Source: Granulosicoccus sp964498925 (GTDB lineage Bacteria > Pseudomonadota > Gammaproteobacteria > Granulosicoccales > Granulosicoccaceae). From it: DNA of 23,245 nt. How positions within the stretch are numbered: position 1 is the stretch's first letter; each line of letters starts with the position of its first letter. The DNA is taken from positions 1 to 23,245 of the forward strand of contig CAZCKD010000028.1 in the NCBI GenBank assembly GCA_964498925.1. Direction: 5' to 3'. Positions 7,321 through 15,797 of this stretch are shown here, piece by piece. The notes below the pieces were generated by a model. The model worked only from the letters and a program-made list of their open reading frames with translations, ran no database searches and was not told where the DNA came from. The position numbers were made by a program, and so were the translations under genes.

Positions 7321-8454
7321 GTGACAACGATGCCGCCAAACAACTCGAATTCCGACGTTAGCCCGTCGGGACTTGACCAGCACTCCCTCGTCGTACTCGA
7401 AGGGCGTCAGGCGGGCGCACGCGCGCAGATTAGTGTTGATGCGGTCGTGACTGTTGGTACGGACCTGGACAATGATGTTGTCCTGTATTCCCACAACGCT
7501 GATCCTTGTCGGTTGACGATCACCGGATCAGAGGATGCTATTGAGTTAGTCGTCGTTGAGGGGGTTGTTCTAAAAAATGGTGAGCCATTAGCTACTGGCG
7601 TCATTCATGAAGTAGATATCAGCGAGACGTTTTCTATGGCTGATAGTGTTTTCGCGTTTACTTTTGCCACAGAAATTTCTCACTCCAGCTCGGCTTCTAC
7701 TGCCAGTCTGGATCAATACGCATCATCTGACGGGGCAGTCGCTACAGAACATGCGCCCAACAGATCATTTACTTATTTGTGTATTGCGGGAGGTCTGATT
7801 TTGCTGACTTCTGTTGTCACAACGGGTTTGGTACGTGCGTTTCAGAATGAAGACAATCGTAAACAGTCGCTGCAAACCGAGCTTTTAGAGTCTGGTTATG
7901 AGAATCTTCATTTCGTTCCTCCTCAGGGGGATTTGCCTGCACGCGTATCCGGAGCTGTATTTTCAGTAGAAGATAGATCCAAGATTCTAAGCATGGCAGC
8001 AGATACCAAAACCAACGTTCAATTGGATCTGCAAATTAACGAAGAATTAGCATCCGCAGTGCAGGATGTCTATCGTGTTAATGGCATCACGGCTGAAGTC
8101 AGTATCACGGGTATTGGGGAAGTGGAGGTGTGGACTTCGACAAAGAATGAAGAGCTCTTGATTGCTGTTGAATCGAGCGTGAAAAACGATGTGCCCAATG
8201 TCATTTCGTTAACCACGTCAAATTCAATTCCAGCGGAAAAAGTGGTCGAGCAGAGCCCGGTGGCGGATGTCGACCCTGACAAGCAGGTCACGCTGGTAGT
8301 AGCTGGTGCTGATGGCTATCTGATGACGCGTGATAAGTCGCGCTACTTCATCGGATCAATGCTGCCATCCGGGCACTACATCAAGAAAATCGAAAATGGG
8401 AATGTCTACGTCGAATCGACTGATGGGCAATCCCTCGTTTTGGAATTTAACTAG
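7321..8454 (+). CDS. sctD: SctD, T3SS inner-membrane ring protein
   Basis: SctD (YscD/HrpQ/PrgH family) forms the outer of the two inner-membrane rings. The 377 residues show an FHA-like cytosolic domain (about 22-117), a polar linker, one membrane segment (about 150-172) and a periplasmic region with ring-building-type repeats (175-377). It ends with a small beta-rich motif containing GYLMTRDKSRYFIGSMLPSG. A GTG start at 7321 has AAGGAG 12 bases upstream, and an in-frame ATG lies at 7330. It begins four bases after the sctC stop. The order C-D-F-I-J-K-L matches the Yersinia ysc arrangement, which supports the call more than sequence identity, since SctD diverges fast. Confidence 0.87.
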   Translation: MTTMPPNNSNSDVSPSGLDQHSLVVLEGRQAGARAQISVDAVVTVGTDLDNDVVLYSHNADPCRLTITGSEDAIELVVVEGVVLKNGEPLATGVIHEVDISETFSMADSVFAFTFATEISHSSSASTASLDQYASSDGAVATEHAPNRSFTYLCIAGGLILLTSVVTTGLVRAFQNEDNRKQSLQTELLESGYENLHFVPPQGDLPARVSGAVFSVEDRSKILSMAADTKTNVQLDLQINEELASAVQDVYRVNGITAEVSITGIGEVEVWTSTKNEELLIAVESSVKNDVPNVISLTTSNSIPAEKVVEQSPVADVDPDKQVTLVVAGADGYLMTRDKSRYFIGSMLPSGHYIKKIENGNVYVESTDGQSLVLEFN

Positions 8455-8515
8455 GTCCCATTTATTGAGTGCAAATGGAACCGCAATCGGTGAATCGTGA
8501 CGTGCTTTAACAAAT

Positions 8516-8532
8516 AAAGTGACGGACACTTT
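8516..8532. promoter_or_regulatory. Inverted repeat upstream of sctF
   Basis: AAAGTG (8516-8521) and CACTTT (8527-8532) flank a five-base centre, in the 106-base gap between sctD and the sctF start. The left half with its next bases, AAAGTGAC, also occurs at 2348-2355 upstream of the related 245-residue protein. It could be an operator for an internal promoter or an mRNA hairpin that raises needle-gene expression. Confidence 0.35.
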
Positions 8533-8560
8533 TACACTAGCGTTTTTAGGAGAAAGAAAA

Positions 8561-8860
8561 ATGAGCGATATTTCTACAGGTCAGGTTGTTGCCATGTTGA
8601 ATTCCAGTTCAACAGGAAACAGTGCCAAAAAGGGATCTAGCTGGTTTGAGCAAATGGCAGATGCTTGGGGCGATGCGCTTAATACGCAAGCCAACCGCAT
8701 CGTTGATCAAGCGGACAAAGTTGCAGGCGGTTTTGACACGCCTTCCGAGATTACGGAATTGACCGCTGAATCTTTGCGCATGAATTTTATCTCCAACAGT
8801 TCGCATACATCCCTGACCAGCGTTGGTTCGGCATTAGAAACACTCGCCAGAAAGCAGTAA
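8561..8860 (+). CDS. sctF: SctF, T3SS needle subunit candidate
   Basis: This 99-residue protein sits exactly where ysc-type clusters place the needle gene (between sctD and sctI) and has needle size and fold. It has a disordered Ser-rich N-terminus, a Trp at the start of helix 1 (W28, as in PrgI), a turn at about 56-62 (GGFDTPS) and a long C-terminal helix ending ARKQ. There is no cysteine, signal peptide or membrane segment. TAGGAG at 8547-8552 fixes the start at 8561 rather than an upstream in-frame codon at 8519. Needle proteins are exported by the T3SS and polymerise into the extracellular needle. Its C-terminal 72 residues align with residues 168-245 of the protein at 2427-3164. The family name is inferred from position, length and fold pattern, not strong identity. 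Confidence 0.78.
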   Translation: MSDISTGQVVAMLNSSSTGNSAKKGSSWFEQMADAWGDALNTQANRIVDQADKVAGGFDTPSEITELTAESLRMNFISNSSHTSLTSVGSALETLARKQ

Positions 8861-8916
8861 TAGCTGGACGTTTGATTTTCTTCTCCTGTATGTCGACGAT
8901 TTGAGTGCCTGATTAA

Positions 8917-9312
8917 ATGGATACAACATCTGCAGTAGGTGCAGTTAACGCTGTACAAGCCGTTGAGTCTCAAGCTCAGAGTATTAGTGTTCCCTATGGT
9001 GCGTCATTGGCTGACGTCTCTTCGTTTGAGGGCAGCTTGAATGCCGCTGAGCGACGCGCAACTATCGATTCCGCCAAAGTAAGCGAAATGGCTAAAGCAG
9101 CATTCGAACCTTTGGACCATATAAACCGAGAGGCTTTGGCGCTCGGAAACTATGCAGAAAAAGCCGTTGAATCTGGGAATACGTTAACCCCTGGTGAAAT
9201 CGTAAACCTGACGGTACAAAGTCAGAAGTTTATGTTCCACAGTCAGTTGATCTCGAATATTGCAAACAGAAGTGCAGACGGGATCCAACAGTTGTTCCGG
9301 CAACAAGGCTGA
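8917..9312 (+). CDS. sctI: SctI, T3SS inner rod protein
   Basis: SctI (YscI/HrpB/PrgJ) connects the export gate to the needle inside the basal body. The 131-residue protein has a variable N-terminal half and the conserved C-terminal pattern, with TLTPGEIVNLTVQSQKFMFH (about 90-109) followed by a helix ending in GIQQLFRQQG. This pattern, the size and the position immediately before sctJ identify it. The ATG at 8917 has no clear ribosome-binding site, so translation may depend on the upstream genes. The sctJ start follows the stop by seven bases. Confidence 0.9.
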   Translation: MDTTSAVGAVNAVQAVESQAQSISVPYGASLADVSSFEGSLNAAERRATIDSAKVSEMAKAAFEPLDHINREALALGNYAEKAVESGNTLTPGEIVNLTVQSQKFMFHSQLISNIANRSADGIQQLFRQQG

Positions 9313-9319
9313 TCGGGTG

Positions 9320-10078
9320 ATGAAACGGATCTTCTTCATCCTGATTTTGCCTTTGTTGCTCGTCGCGTGCGACAAACATGTGCTTTATTCTCAGCTGACT
9401 GAGAGTGAAGCCAATGAAATGGTTGCGCGTCTATATGCTTCGAATGTGTCTGCTGACAAGATTGCCGACACTGATGGAACATTTAGAGTCGACACCGATA
9501 AAGCTTCTTTTTCGCACGCGGTAGCAGTATTGCAAGCGCACGGCTTGCCACGCGAACGTTTCCAGAGTCTTGGTGAGATTTTCGAAAAAGATGGATTCGT
9601 CTCGTCTCCACTAGAGGAGCGAGCCAGACTGAACTATGCCTTGTCTCAGGAAATATCCAGAACCATTTCCAGTATCGATGGGGTCATCCTCGCTCGAGTG
9701 CATCTTGCGGTACCTAAAAGAGAGCATTTAGCAAAATCTGTAGAGCCCTCCAGTGCCTCGGTTTTCGTCAAGCATCGTGCGTCTGTAAACTTGGCTGACA
9801 GCGTTGGGAAAATAAAATCCATGGTCGTAACCGGATTTGAAAATCTCCCGTACGAGAATGTGACAGTCAGTCTTTTTTCAGCCGAGTCTCCGACTGTTTC
9901 AGAGCCTATGAATGGCGTCATCATGGATACATTTCCAGCCTCGACGAAACCATCGGCAACTTCTAACTTCATTATCATTCTGTGCTTTCTGGTTGGGCTT
10001 TTCTTACTGGTACTCGGTGGAATTTCGCTTTACCGAACTCGGACACCAGCGCCAGTAAAGGCACGTCGTCGTGCCTAA
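9320..10078 (+). CDS. sctJ: SctJ, T3SS inner-membrane ring lipoprotein
   Basis: SctJ (YscJ/HrcJ/PrgK/FliF-related) forms the inner of the two inner-membrane rings. The 252-residue precursor has a lipoprotein signal peptide with lipobox LVAC (C17). Two ring-building domains follow: residues 20-90, with the family-typical LYSQLTESEANEM at 22-34, and 95-190, with LEERARLNYALSQEISRTIS at 98-117. A C-terminal membrane segment (about 216-237) and a basic tail complete it. The ATG at 9320 places the signal peptide correctly; an earlier in-frame codon at 9260 would bury it inside the sctI reading region. The end overlaps the next gene by eight bases. Confidence 0.96.
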   Translation: MKRIFFILILPLLLVACDKHVLYSQLTESEANEMVARLYASNVSADKIADTDGTFRVDTDKASFSHAVAVLQAHGLPRERFQSLGEIFEKDGFVSSPLEERARLNYALSQEISRTISSIDGVILARVHLAVPKREHLAKSVEPSSASVFVKHRASVNLADSVGKIKSMVVTGFENLPYENVTVSLFSAESPTVSEPMNGVIMDTFPASTKPSATSNFIIILCFLVGLFLLVLGGISLYRTRTPAPVKARRRA

Positions 10079-10673
10079 TTCGTACCAACAAACGCTGCAA
10101 ATGATTCGCGGCAAGCGGCAGTATGTCGCTCGCGCAGTAAACGCGATCATGGAAGCGACTGATGCCGATGCGAGTGTGCTCAAGGACATCAGCTGGTCAA
10201 ATTTGTTGTCGATGCCAACATGGTGTCTACTCGATCAGGCACGCATAAAAAACCTGCAGACCGCATGCGGCGCTGTTTATTTACAGCCACTGGTGAAGTC
10301 GTCTGTTGATGGGGCTATTCTGAAACAGTTCAGAGAGTCTGTTGGCGATAACCTATTTAACTTTTTGTTTGAACTGGGAGACAGCGTCCAGGCGGAAGCT
10401 ATCTCTACGGTCACACTAACGTCGGATGAAAGCTTGGATGACACTATCCAATCTGTGGGTGCTTCAGTGTTGCTAGGTACCTTGTCTGATATGAATATCG
10501 TAAAGGTGTACATGCCGGTACTCGGCAAACCTATGCTAGTGCTCGACAATGATCAGTCTATGCAAGCATACAAGCTTGCCTGTCAGGCTTTGCAGTTGGG
10601 TGCTCCATCTGCACCAACACCCAGAAAAACACAAGAGCCATCCGCTTCTCTTTCAGAAGCATCTTCGCAATAA
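10071..10673 (+). CDS. sctK: SctK-like T3SS sorting-platform protein
   Basis: A 200-residue soluble protein encoded between sctJ and sctL, where SctK (YscK/OrgA/MxiK) is expected. SctK links the SctQ sorting platform to the SctD ring. The protein is mixed helical, carries WSNLLSMPTWCLLDQARIK (about 42-60) near its N-terminus and ends in a Ser/Pro-rich tail. I see no signal peptide or membrane segment. The GTG start at 10071 overlaps the last eight bases of sctJ, which suggests translational coupling. SctK proteins are poorly conserved, so the name rests on position, size and general character. Confidence 0.62.
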   Translation: MPNSYQQTLQMIRGKRQYVARAVNAIMEATDADASVLKDISWSNLLSMPTWCLLDQARIKNLQTACGAVYLQPLVKSSVDGAILKQFRESVGDNLFNFLFELGDSVQAEAISTVTLTSDESLDDTIQSVGASVLLGTLSDMNIVKVYMPVLGKPMLVLDNDQSMQAYKLACQALQLGAPSAPTPRKTQEPSASLSEASSQ

Positions 10674-10716
10674 GCGCGCATCGCATTCTACTAACGCGCC
10701 TATCAGGAGGTAGTCG

Positions 10717-11340
10717 ATGAGTATCATAACTTTTCTGAATAATGACAAAGTCACATTGGCTTCCAGCAAGATTGTCTATTCTGAAGATGATGTTGGCAAT
10801 ATAGAGTCCCTTGTGTCCAAAGCTACTGAGCTTACTCAGTTGCTGGATAAAGAAAGTGTACGTGTTGAACAGGCTGAATTGTCTGGCTACGATGCCGGGT
10901 ACGAAAAAGGGCAAACCAAAGGCTACGATGCTGCGCTAGAACATATTGCCATTAAGCTGATTACGCTCGCTCGTGAGGCTGAAGATACCCGTGATAAGTT
11001 GGAACAGAGTGCAGGAGATCTTGCGCTTAAAATTGTCAGGCGCATTGCCAATGATCTTGGTACCGAACAGACACTGGCCTCGTTAGCGGCAACTGCAGCG
11101 AAAGAACTGGTGCCGCGTGAAGCTGTGACGCTGCGTGTCAGTGTGTCGAATTTAGAAAAAGTGCGAGAGGCTATTCTGTCTACGCCCACTCGATCACATC
11201 GCATTCCGGATATTACGGGTGATCCAACATTACTCGACGATGAGTGTGTTCTTGATACTGAGTTTGGTCAGATAAAAGCCGACCTCGAGACGCAGTTGCG
11301 AGTCTATAAGGAGCATTTCTATGCCTATAGACAACGTTAG
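10717..11340 (+). CDS. sctL: SctL, T3SS ATPase stator/regulator
   Basis: SctL (YscL/HrpE/FliH family) binds the SctN ATPase and links it to SctQ. The 207 residues include Gly-rich helical repeats typical of FliH-like proteins (GYDAGYEKGQTKGYDAALE, about 56-74), then a coiled region and a C-terminal domain. The C-terminal domain carries the family motif with GDPTLLDDECVLDTEFGQIK (about 167-186). AGGAGG at 10705-10710 gives a strong site for the ATG at 10717. The last 20 bases overlap the sctN start, as expected for interacting proteins made together. Confidence 0.93.
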   Translation: MSIITFLNNDKVTLASSKIVYSEDDVGNIESLVSKATELTQLLDKESVRVEQAELSGYDAGYEKGQTKGYDAALEHIAIKLITLAREAEDTRDKLEQSAGDLALKIVRRIANDLGTEQTLASLAATAAKELVPREAVTLRVSVSNLEKVREAILSTPTRSHRIPDITGDPTLLDDECVLDTEFGQIKADLETQLRVYKEHFYAYRQR

Positions 11341-12754
11341 CCAAATCAGATCGGTTGAACTGGAAGAGACAGAAGGCTCCAAAGTAACAGCATTAGACCC
11401 TCGGTTTTTGGCGTCCGAAGAAGTTGTAGAACCTTTATCTAACGAGTCTTCCGTACCCGATTTTAGTCTTATCGTAGACTCCGCCGGGCCGGTTGCCGAG
11501 CAGGTGGGAAGGATTACGAAAGCCTACGGAACCACATTGCATGTTTCTGGGTTGTCAGCGTACATCGGCCAACGCTGCAGTATTACAACTCCGGGCAAAG
11601 CGGTTGATGTGCTGGCTGATGTAGTGGGTGTGGCAAGTAACTACATCATCTTGTATCCATTGGGTTCTCTCGAAGGACTATCAAACATCTCTGAAGTCCG
11701 GGTTTTGAATGCAGAACGAAGTATTCCATTCTCCGAGGACTTAACGGGTTGCATTCTTGATGGCTCCGGCAAACTGATCTACCAACCGCATGCGCAGAAC
11801 AATGCGATTGATGTACCGATTACTCGTCCTGCTCCAGACCCGTTAACCCGGCGATCAATCGATTCGGTTTTTTCAACCGGTATCAAAGCGATCGACACAA
11901 TGCTCACAGTCGGAGAAGGGCAGCGAGTGGGTATATTTGCCCCTGCTGGTGGCGGTAAGTCCACGCTCTTATCGATGTTGGCCCATCATTCTAATGTTGA
12001 CGTTGTTGTTATAGGGCTCATCGGAGAACGAGGTCGTGAGGTTCGGGAATTTATTGATAATAATCTTGGCCCAGAAGGCCTTGCTAGATCGGTACTTGTC
12101 GTATCAACCTCAGATCGGCCAGCCATTGAACGAGTCAATGCTGCTCATTGTGCGACTACTATTGCTGAAGGATTCCGAGCGCGAGGTAAAAAAGTACTTC
12201 TGCTCATGGATTCGTTAACTCGCTATGCGCGTGCATTACGTGAGATTGGGCTGTCAGTCGGTGAGCCGCCGGTACGTCGTGGTTTTCCACCATCGGTTTT
12301 TTCAGAGTTACCCAAATTACTTGAGCGATCCGGTAATGATCAAGTCAGCTCTATCACCGCGTTCTACACAGTGCTTGCGGAAGACGAAGAGTCTACTGAT
12401 CCGATCACTGAAGAGGTGCGTTCCATTCTTGATGGGCATATCGTGTTGTCGCGAGCAATCGGCGAGCAAGGTGTGTACCCGCCCATTGATATATTGTCCA
12501 GTGCAAGCCGCCTGATCAACGAAGTAGCAAGCAAAGAGCATGTGTCAGCAGCTATCCGTATTCGTCAGTTAATGGCTAAATATCAGGAGTTAGAATTGTT
12601 GATACAAGTGGGTGAGTATCAAGCCGGTGCAGATGCCGATGCTGATGAAGCTGTTGCTAAAAGAGATGCTATCAAAACCTTGCTTGCTCAGCACTTTGCT
12701 CAAAGTGTCAGTTTTTCTGATTCCACTGCTGCTATGCACGCGATCGCAGGATGA
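11321..12754 (+). CDS. sctN: SctN, T3SS ATPase
   Basis: SctN (YscN/HrcN/FliI) is the hexameric ATPase that unfolds substrates and releases chaperones. The Walker A motif APAGGGKST (207-215, K213) and Walker B region VLLLMDSLTRYAR (D297) are intact, as are the FSELPKLLERSG and DPITEEVRSILDGHIVLSR stretches. At 477 residues it is about 35-40 longer than usual, because of an N-terminal extension rich in acidic residues before the beta-barrel domain starts near residue 50. AAGGAG at 11308-11313 supports the ATG at 11321 and thus the extension. The stop overlaps the sctO start (ATGA). Confidence 0.98.
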   Translation: MPIDNVSQIRSVELEETEGSKVTALDPRFLASEEVVEPLSNESSVPDFSLIVDSAGPVAEQVGRITKAYGTTLHVSGLSAYIGQRCSITTPGKAVDVLADVVGVASNYIILYPLGSLEGLSNISEVRVLNAERSIPFSEDLTGCILDGSGKLIYQPHAQNNAIDVPITRPAPDPLTRRSIDSVFSTGIKAIDTMLTVGEGQRVGIFAPAGGGKSTLLSMLAHHSNVDVVVIGLIGERGREVREFIDNNLGPEGLARSVLVVSTSDRPAIERVNAAHCATTIAEGFRARGKKVLLLMDSLTRYARALREIGLSVGEPPVRRGFPPSVFSELPKLLERSGNDQVSSITAFYTVLAEDEESTDPITEEVRSILDGHIVLSRAIGEQGVYPPIDILSSASRLINEVASKEHVSAAIRIRQLMAKYQELELLIQVGEYQAGADADADEAVAKRDAIKTLLAQHFAQSVSFSDSTAAMHAIAG

Positions 12755-13239
12755 CAGGCTCTCGTTCCAATCAGTCCTTGAATAAGCTTCTGCGTGTTTA
12801 CGCTTATCGTAAACGCATTGCTGAAGCGAAAGTCGAAGAGCAAAAATCCGAGGTTCATAAATCACGCGTTGAGCTACGGGAACGTGAAGAAAAAGTTGCA
12901 AAACTGGATGCTGAAATTAAGGAGAACGTAGATTTTCTTGATGCTGCTGGTGCGAACGTAGGCGCAGAAGTTTTACATGCTGCCAATCGACATCGTTACT
13001 GGACTGACTACGATAAGCAAAAAGAATCCTACTACGTCGATCTTACACAACAGGAGCTTAGCGACAACATCGCCGAGCTTGATCGTAGAAGAATTGCTTT
13101 AACCAAACTGGAAGCAAAGACGAGTGCGATTGACACCTTGGTTTCAAAAAACCATGCAGATCTTGAACGTAAGCAGGAATTAGATCTGGAAGACGAATTC
13201 GACGCACTATTTGCATCACGACGAGGTGCCCATGTCTAA
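12751..13239 (+). CDS. sctO: SctO, T3SS ATPase stalk protein
   Basis: A 162-residue, highly charged, all-helical protein with two long coiled-coil stretches (about 10-60 and 95-150) and no signal peptide. It lies directly after sctN, the conserved place of SctO (YscO/HrpB7/InvI, related to FliJ and the F-ATPase gamma subunit). SctO acts as a central stalk between SctN and SctV and escorts chaperones. The start overlaps the sctN stop as ATGA. Sequence identity in this family is low, so size, coiled-coil character and position carry the call. Confidence 0.85.
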   Translation: MTGSRSNQSLNKLLRVYAYRKRIAEAKVEEQKSEVHKSRVELREREEKVAKLDAEIKENVDFLDAAGANVGAEVLHAANRHRYWTDYDKQKESYYVDLTQQELSDNIAELDRRRIALTKLEAKTSAIDTLVSKNHADLERKQELDLEDEFDALFASRRGAHV

Positions 13240-13954
13240 TAACAATCCGAATGTCAGTAAGCCGATCTCGGCTAAGCCTACACCGCCTACGTCCAAGATC
13301 AGCCCTGCCGGAATTGCAAAGGTTGATGAACGTACCGCTACCGAATTCAGTAACTTAATGCAGCGGCGTAGTGAAAGCGAACATAGTCTTGTACGCGAAA
13401 GAGAGATAACTGCCTCCGTTGATGAAGGGCGTGTTAATTCAGAAGCAGGACGTCGAGCTGTAGAGCCAACGTCGCAGGCTCCTGATATGTTTTTTCGATC
13501 CGGGCATCAGTATGGACATGGCGCTATCGAAGAGGCCACAGATGATGCGCCCAATGCTATCAGTGGCAGCTCTGTCAGTACTGCAACTGCTGCGATATCA
13601 ACACCTGTTGTAATGCAGAGCGAACAGGCACGTCCGGCTGCTATCGATCAAATTGTAGAAACTGTCTATCGTGACTGGCAAAGTCAACAGGCGTCTATGA
13701 TGGGGCAGAAATGGTCGTTTCAACTTAGTACTGGTGCCAATGTGACATCCGAGCTCGAGATTGAATTGACCAGTTCGGGTGAGTGGCAGCTGAGAATTTC
13801 TGAAGATTCGAAATCAGGTGCTGCGAGCAGTGACGAGCAGGATGGTGAAGAACTCACGCAAGACTGGGATCATCGTCAATTCTGCATGGAGCTGGAAGCC
13901 TGTCTGCGAGAAAATCGACCAGATATTAATTTTACTGCCAGTCGGCATTCGTAA
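13232..13954 (+). CDS. sctP: SctP-like needle-length/substrate-switch candidate
   Basis: A 240-residue protein with a low-complexity, Ser/Thr/Pro-rich N-terminal two-thirds and a compact C-terminal part (about 140-240) with beta-strand pattern (WSFQLSTGANVTSELEIEL). This is the layout of SctP/HpaP/FliK-type proteins, which measure needle length and trigger the SctU switch. It follows sctO, as in the ysc order N-O-P-Q. GAGGTG at 13223-13228 supports the ATG at 13232; this overlaps the end of sctO by eight bases. An upstream in-frame TTG at 13211 is less likely. Instead of sctQ, a two-component pair follows. Confidence 0.68.
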   Translation: MSNNNPNVSKPISAKPTPPTSKISPAGIAKVDERTATEFSNLMQRRSESEHSLVREREITASVDEGRVNSEAGRRAVEPTSQAPDMFFRSGHQYGHGAIEEATDDAPNAISGSSVSTATAAISTPVVMQSEQARPAAIDQIVETVYRDWQSQQASMMGQKWSFQLSTGANVTSELEIELTSSGEWQLRISEDSKSGAASSDEQDGEELTQDWDHRQFCMELEACLRENRPDINFTASRHS

Positions 13955-13974
13955 GTCTTACACGCTGTATTCCG

Positions 13975-15120
13975 ATGAGCGATTTCAACCTGGGATTACC
14001 GAGACGTTCTCCGGCAAACACAGGCAATTTTAGATCTCCCGATACGGGTGTCTCTGTAGCTGACTTGGAATCCGCGTTCGGTGCCTTGGGAGAAGAAATC
14101 TTTCTAGTACATCGTGACACCGGCGATATTGTCTGGATGTCCAGTGCCTGTAAATCACTGACGCACAAGCTTGGGGCTAGCAGCAATATTGCAGAATTTC
14201 CCGGGCTTCGAAAAATGGTGTATTCCGTTGCATCCAAGACTTCCGGTGGCCGAACGCAGGCTAATTGGTACACCCATGATGCCACCTGGGAGCAGTACAT
14301 CGGTAATAGCGAGAAGTCGTCTATTTCCGTGTTTTGTTCTGATGGAAATCCCAACAATATCTGGGTGAGGCTGACGCGTTACAGCGATCGAGATGACTAC
14401 ATGCGACAGTATGTGGCAGAACAGGAAGAGTTGTTCAACACGTCTCGTTCAATATCGGTCGGTGAAATTACCACAACTCTGGCACACGAGCTAAATCAGC
14501 CCTTAGGTACGCTACAAAATATCGTTAATGGTATTAGATCCCGCATAGACAAGACGTTTCCGAAGGCCGGTGAGATTTTGCAGGCTTTGGAATTGGCGGA
14601 AAAGCAGGCTCACTTTGCCTCTGAGATATTGTTAAAGGTGAGAAGCTTCACCAGATCACGTCAGCCTGTTATGGGAGAATGTGATGTTCGCCAGTTAATA
14701 GACGATACAGTCAATTTGTTGGATTGGAAGTTTCAGGCGGAAAATATCAATGTCTCTTACAACATCGCTGTTGATGGCTTAATCGTTAAAGGTGACATTA
14801 CATTGCTTCAGCAAGTATTGGTCAATCTTCTGCGAAATGCTATTGAATCCATGGCGGATGTCGAGGTAGAGAATCGGATGATTGAAATATCAGCTTTTCA
14901 TCAGGACTCAGCTGTTGGAATCGATATTCGCGATTCGGGTCATGGTATCGACAAGAACAAGATGGACGATCTGTTTACATTATTCAGATCCAATAAACCT
15001 AACGGTATGGGTGTCGGGCTGAATATCTGCTTGTCATTCATAGAACTACACAGAGGAAAATTCTGGTTTACGCAAAATGACGATTGTGGCTGTACGGCCC
15101 ACATCCTCATTCCGGACTAG
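13975..15120 (+). CDS. Soluble PAS-like sensor histidine kinase
   Basis: A 381-residue histidine kinase without membrane segments. The N-terminal region (about 28-135) looks like a PAS sensor domain. A HisKA domain follows, with the H-box GEITTTLAHELNQPLGTLQN (H171). An HATPase domain comes next, with N-box LVNLLRNAIESM (N288), G1 box DIRDSGHGID (317-326) and G2 box GMGVGL (344-349). The HELNQPL H-box is typical of FixL/DctB/TodS-type kinases. It presumably senses a cytosolic signal and phosphorylates the regulator encoded next. It lies 20 bases after sctP, inside the T3SS operon, and has no clear ribosome-binding site. Confidence 0.95.
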   Translation: MSDFNLGLPRRSPANTGNFRSPDTGVSVADLESAFGALGEEIFLVHRDTGDIVWMSSACKSLTHKLGASSNIAEFPGLRKMVYSVASKTSGGRTQANWYTHDATWEQYIGNSEKSSISVFCSDGNPNNIWVRLTRYSDRDDYMRQYVAEQEELFNTSRSISVGEITTTLAHELNQPLGTLQNIVNGIRSRIDKTFPKAGEILQALELAEKQAHFASEILLKVRSFTRSRQPVMGECDVRQLIDDTVNLLDWKFQAENINVSYNIAVDGLIVKGDITLLQQVLVNLLRNAIESMADVEVENRMIEISAFHQDSAVGIDIRDSGHGIDKNKMDDLFTLFRSNKPNGMGVGLNICLSFIELHRGKFWFTQNDDCGCTAHILIPD

Positions 15121-15143
15121 TTAGCTCATAGGATCTCACTATC

Positions 15144-15797
15144 ATGACGTCAAGTAACAGGGTATTTATCGTCGATGACAATGATGACTTTCGAAGCTCC
15201 GTCGCTTGGATGCTGAGGGGTGAGGGTTATCAAACCATTGAATATGCCAGTCCCCTTAAAGCCATCAACGCGCTACAGCTAACCCGGGCCTCTGAATTGC
15301 AACATAGTTGTATCTTGCTGGATGTCCGGATGCCAGAAATGAATGGTTTAGAGTTTCATGAACAGTTACGTACGCGCAGGATTTCCATACCTGTGGTTTA
15401 CATGACAGGTCATGGAGATGTGCCTTTAGCAGTAGAAGCTATGAAGAAGGGCGCCGTTACGCTTCTTGAAAAACCGCTTAAAACAGAATCTCTGATTGAC
15501 GCTGTTGAAACAGCGATTGCAAGCTCCGTAGTTTCTAAGCCTGTAGAGCAGGCGATGGAGATGCCTGCAGAACAAAGAGCCAGCTTCGTCAAACTGATGG
15601 GTTCTCTAACACCGCGTGAAGAAGAAGTTTTAAATGAAATGGTTGCGGGCAAGACCAATAAGATTATCGCAAGTGACTTAAGCATAAGCATCCGAACGGT
15701 TGAGGTTCATCGTTCTAGGCTTATGAAGAAGCTTGAAGTTCGGAGTGTTTCAGAATTAATTCGTATGGTCATGATTTGTCAGGTACGTCAGGCATGA
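15144..15797 (+). CDS. FixJ/NarL-type response regulator
   Basis: A 217-residue two-domain regulator. The receiver domain has acidic pocket DD (11-12), phosphoacceptor D60 (LLDVRMPEMNG), T88 and K110. The LuxR-type helix-turn-helix spans about 154-212 (LTPREEEVLNEMVAGKTNK, then ISIRTVEVHRSRLMKKL). The receiver (VRMPEMNGLEF, MTGHGDVPLAVEAMKKGA) is close to FixJ and TodT/StyR types. AGGAT at 15129-15133 precedes the ATG. Its stop overlaps the sctQ start as ATGA, so regulator and sorting-platform protein are translated together. Likely targets are the T3SS promoters, including the inverted repeats upstream of sctU, but this is inferred. Confidence 0.96.
   Translation: MTSSNRVFIVDDNDDFRSSVAWMLRGEGYQTIEYASPLKAINALQLTRASELQHSCILLDVRMPEMNGLEFHEQLRTRRISIPVVYMTGHGDVPLAVEAMKKGAVTLLEKPLKTESLIDAVETAIASSVVSKPVEQAMEMPAEQRASFVKLMGSLTPREEEVLNEMVAGKTNKIIASDLSISIRTVEVHRSRLMKKLEVRSVSELIRMVMICQVRQA

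Noticed and set aside
8476..8481. GGAACC resembling the first half of an HrpL hrp box upstream of sctF
   Set aside because: No CCAC-type second half occurs at the expected distance.
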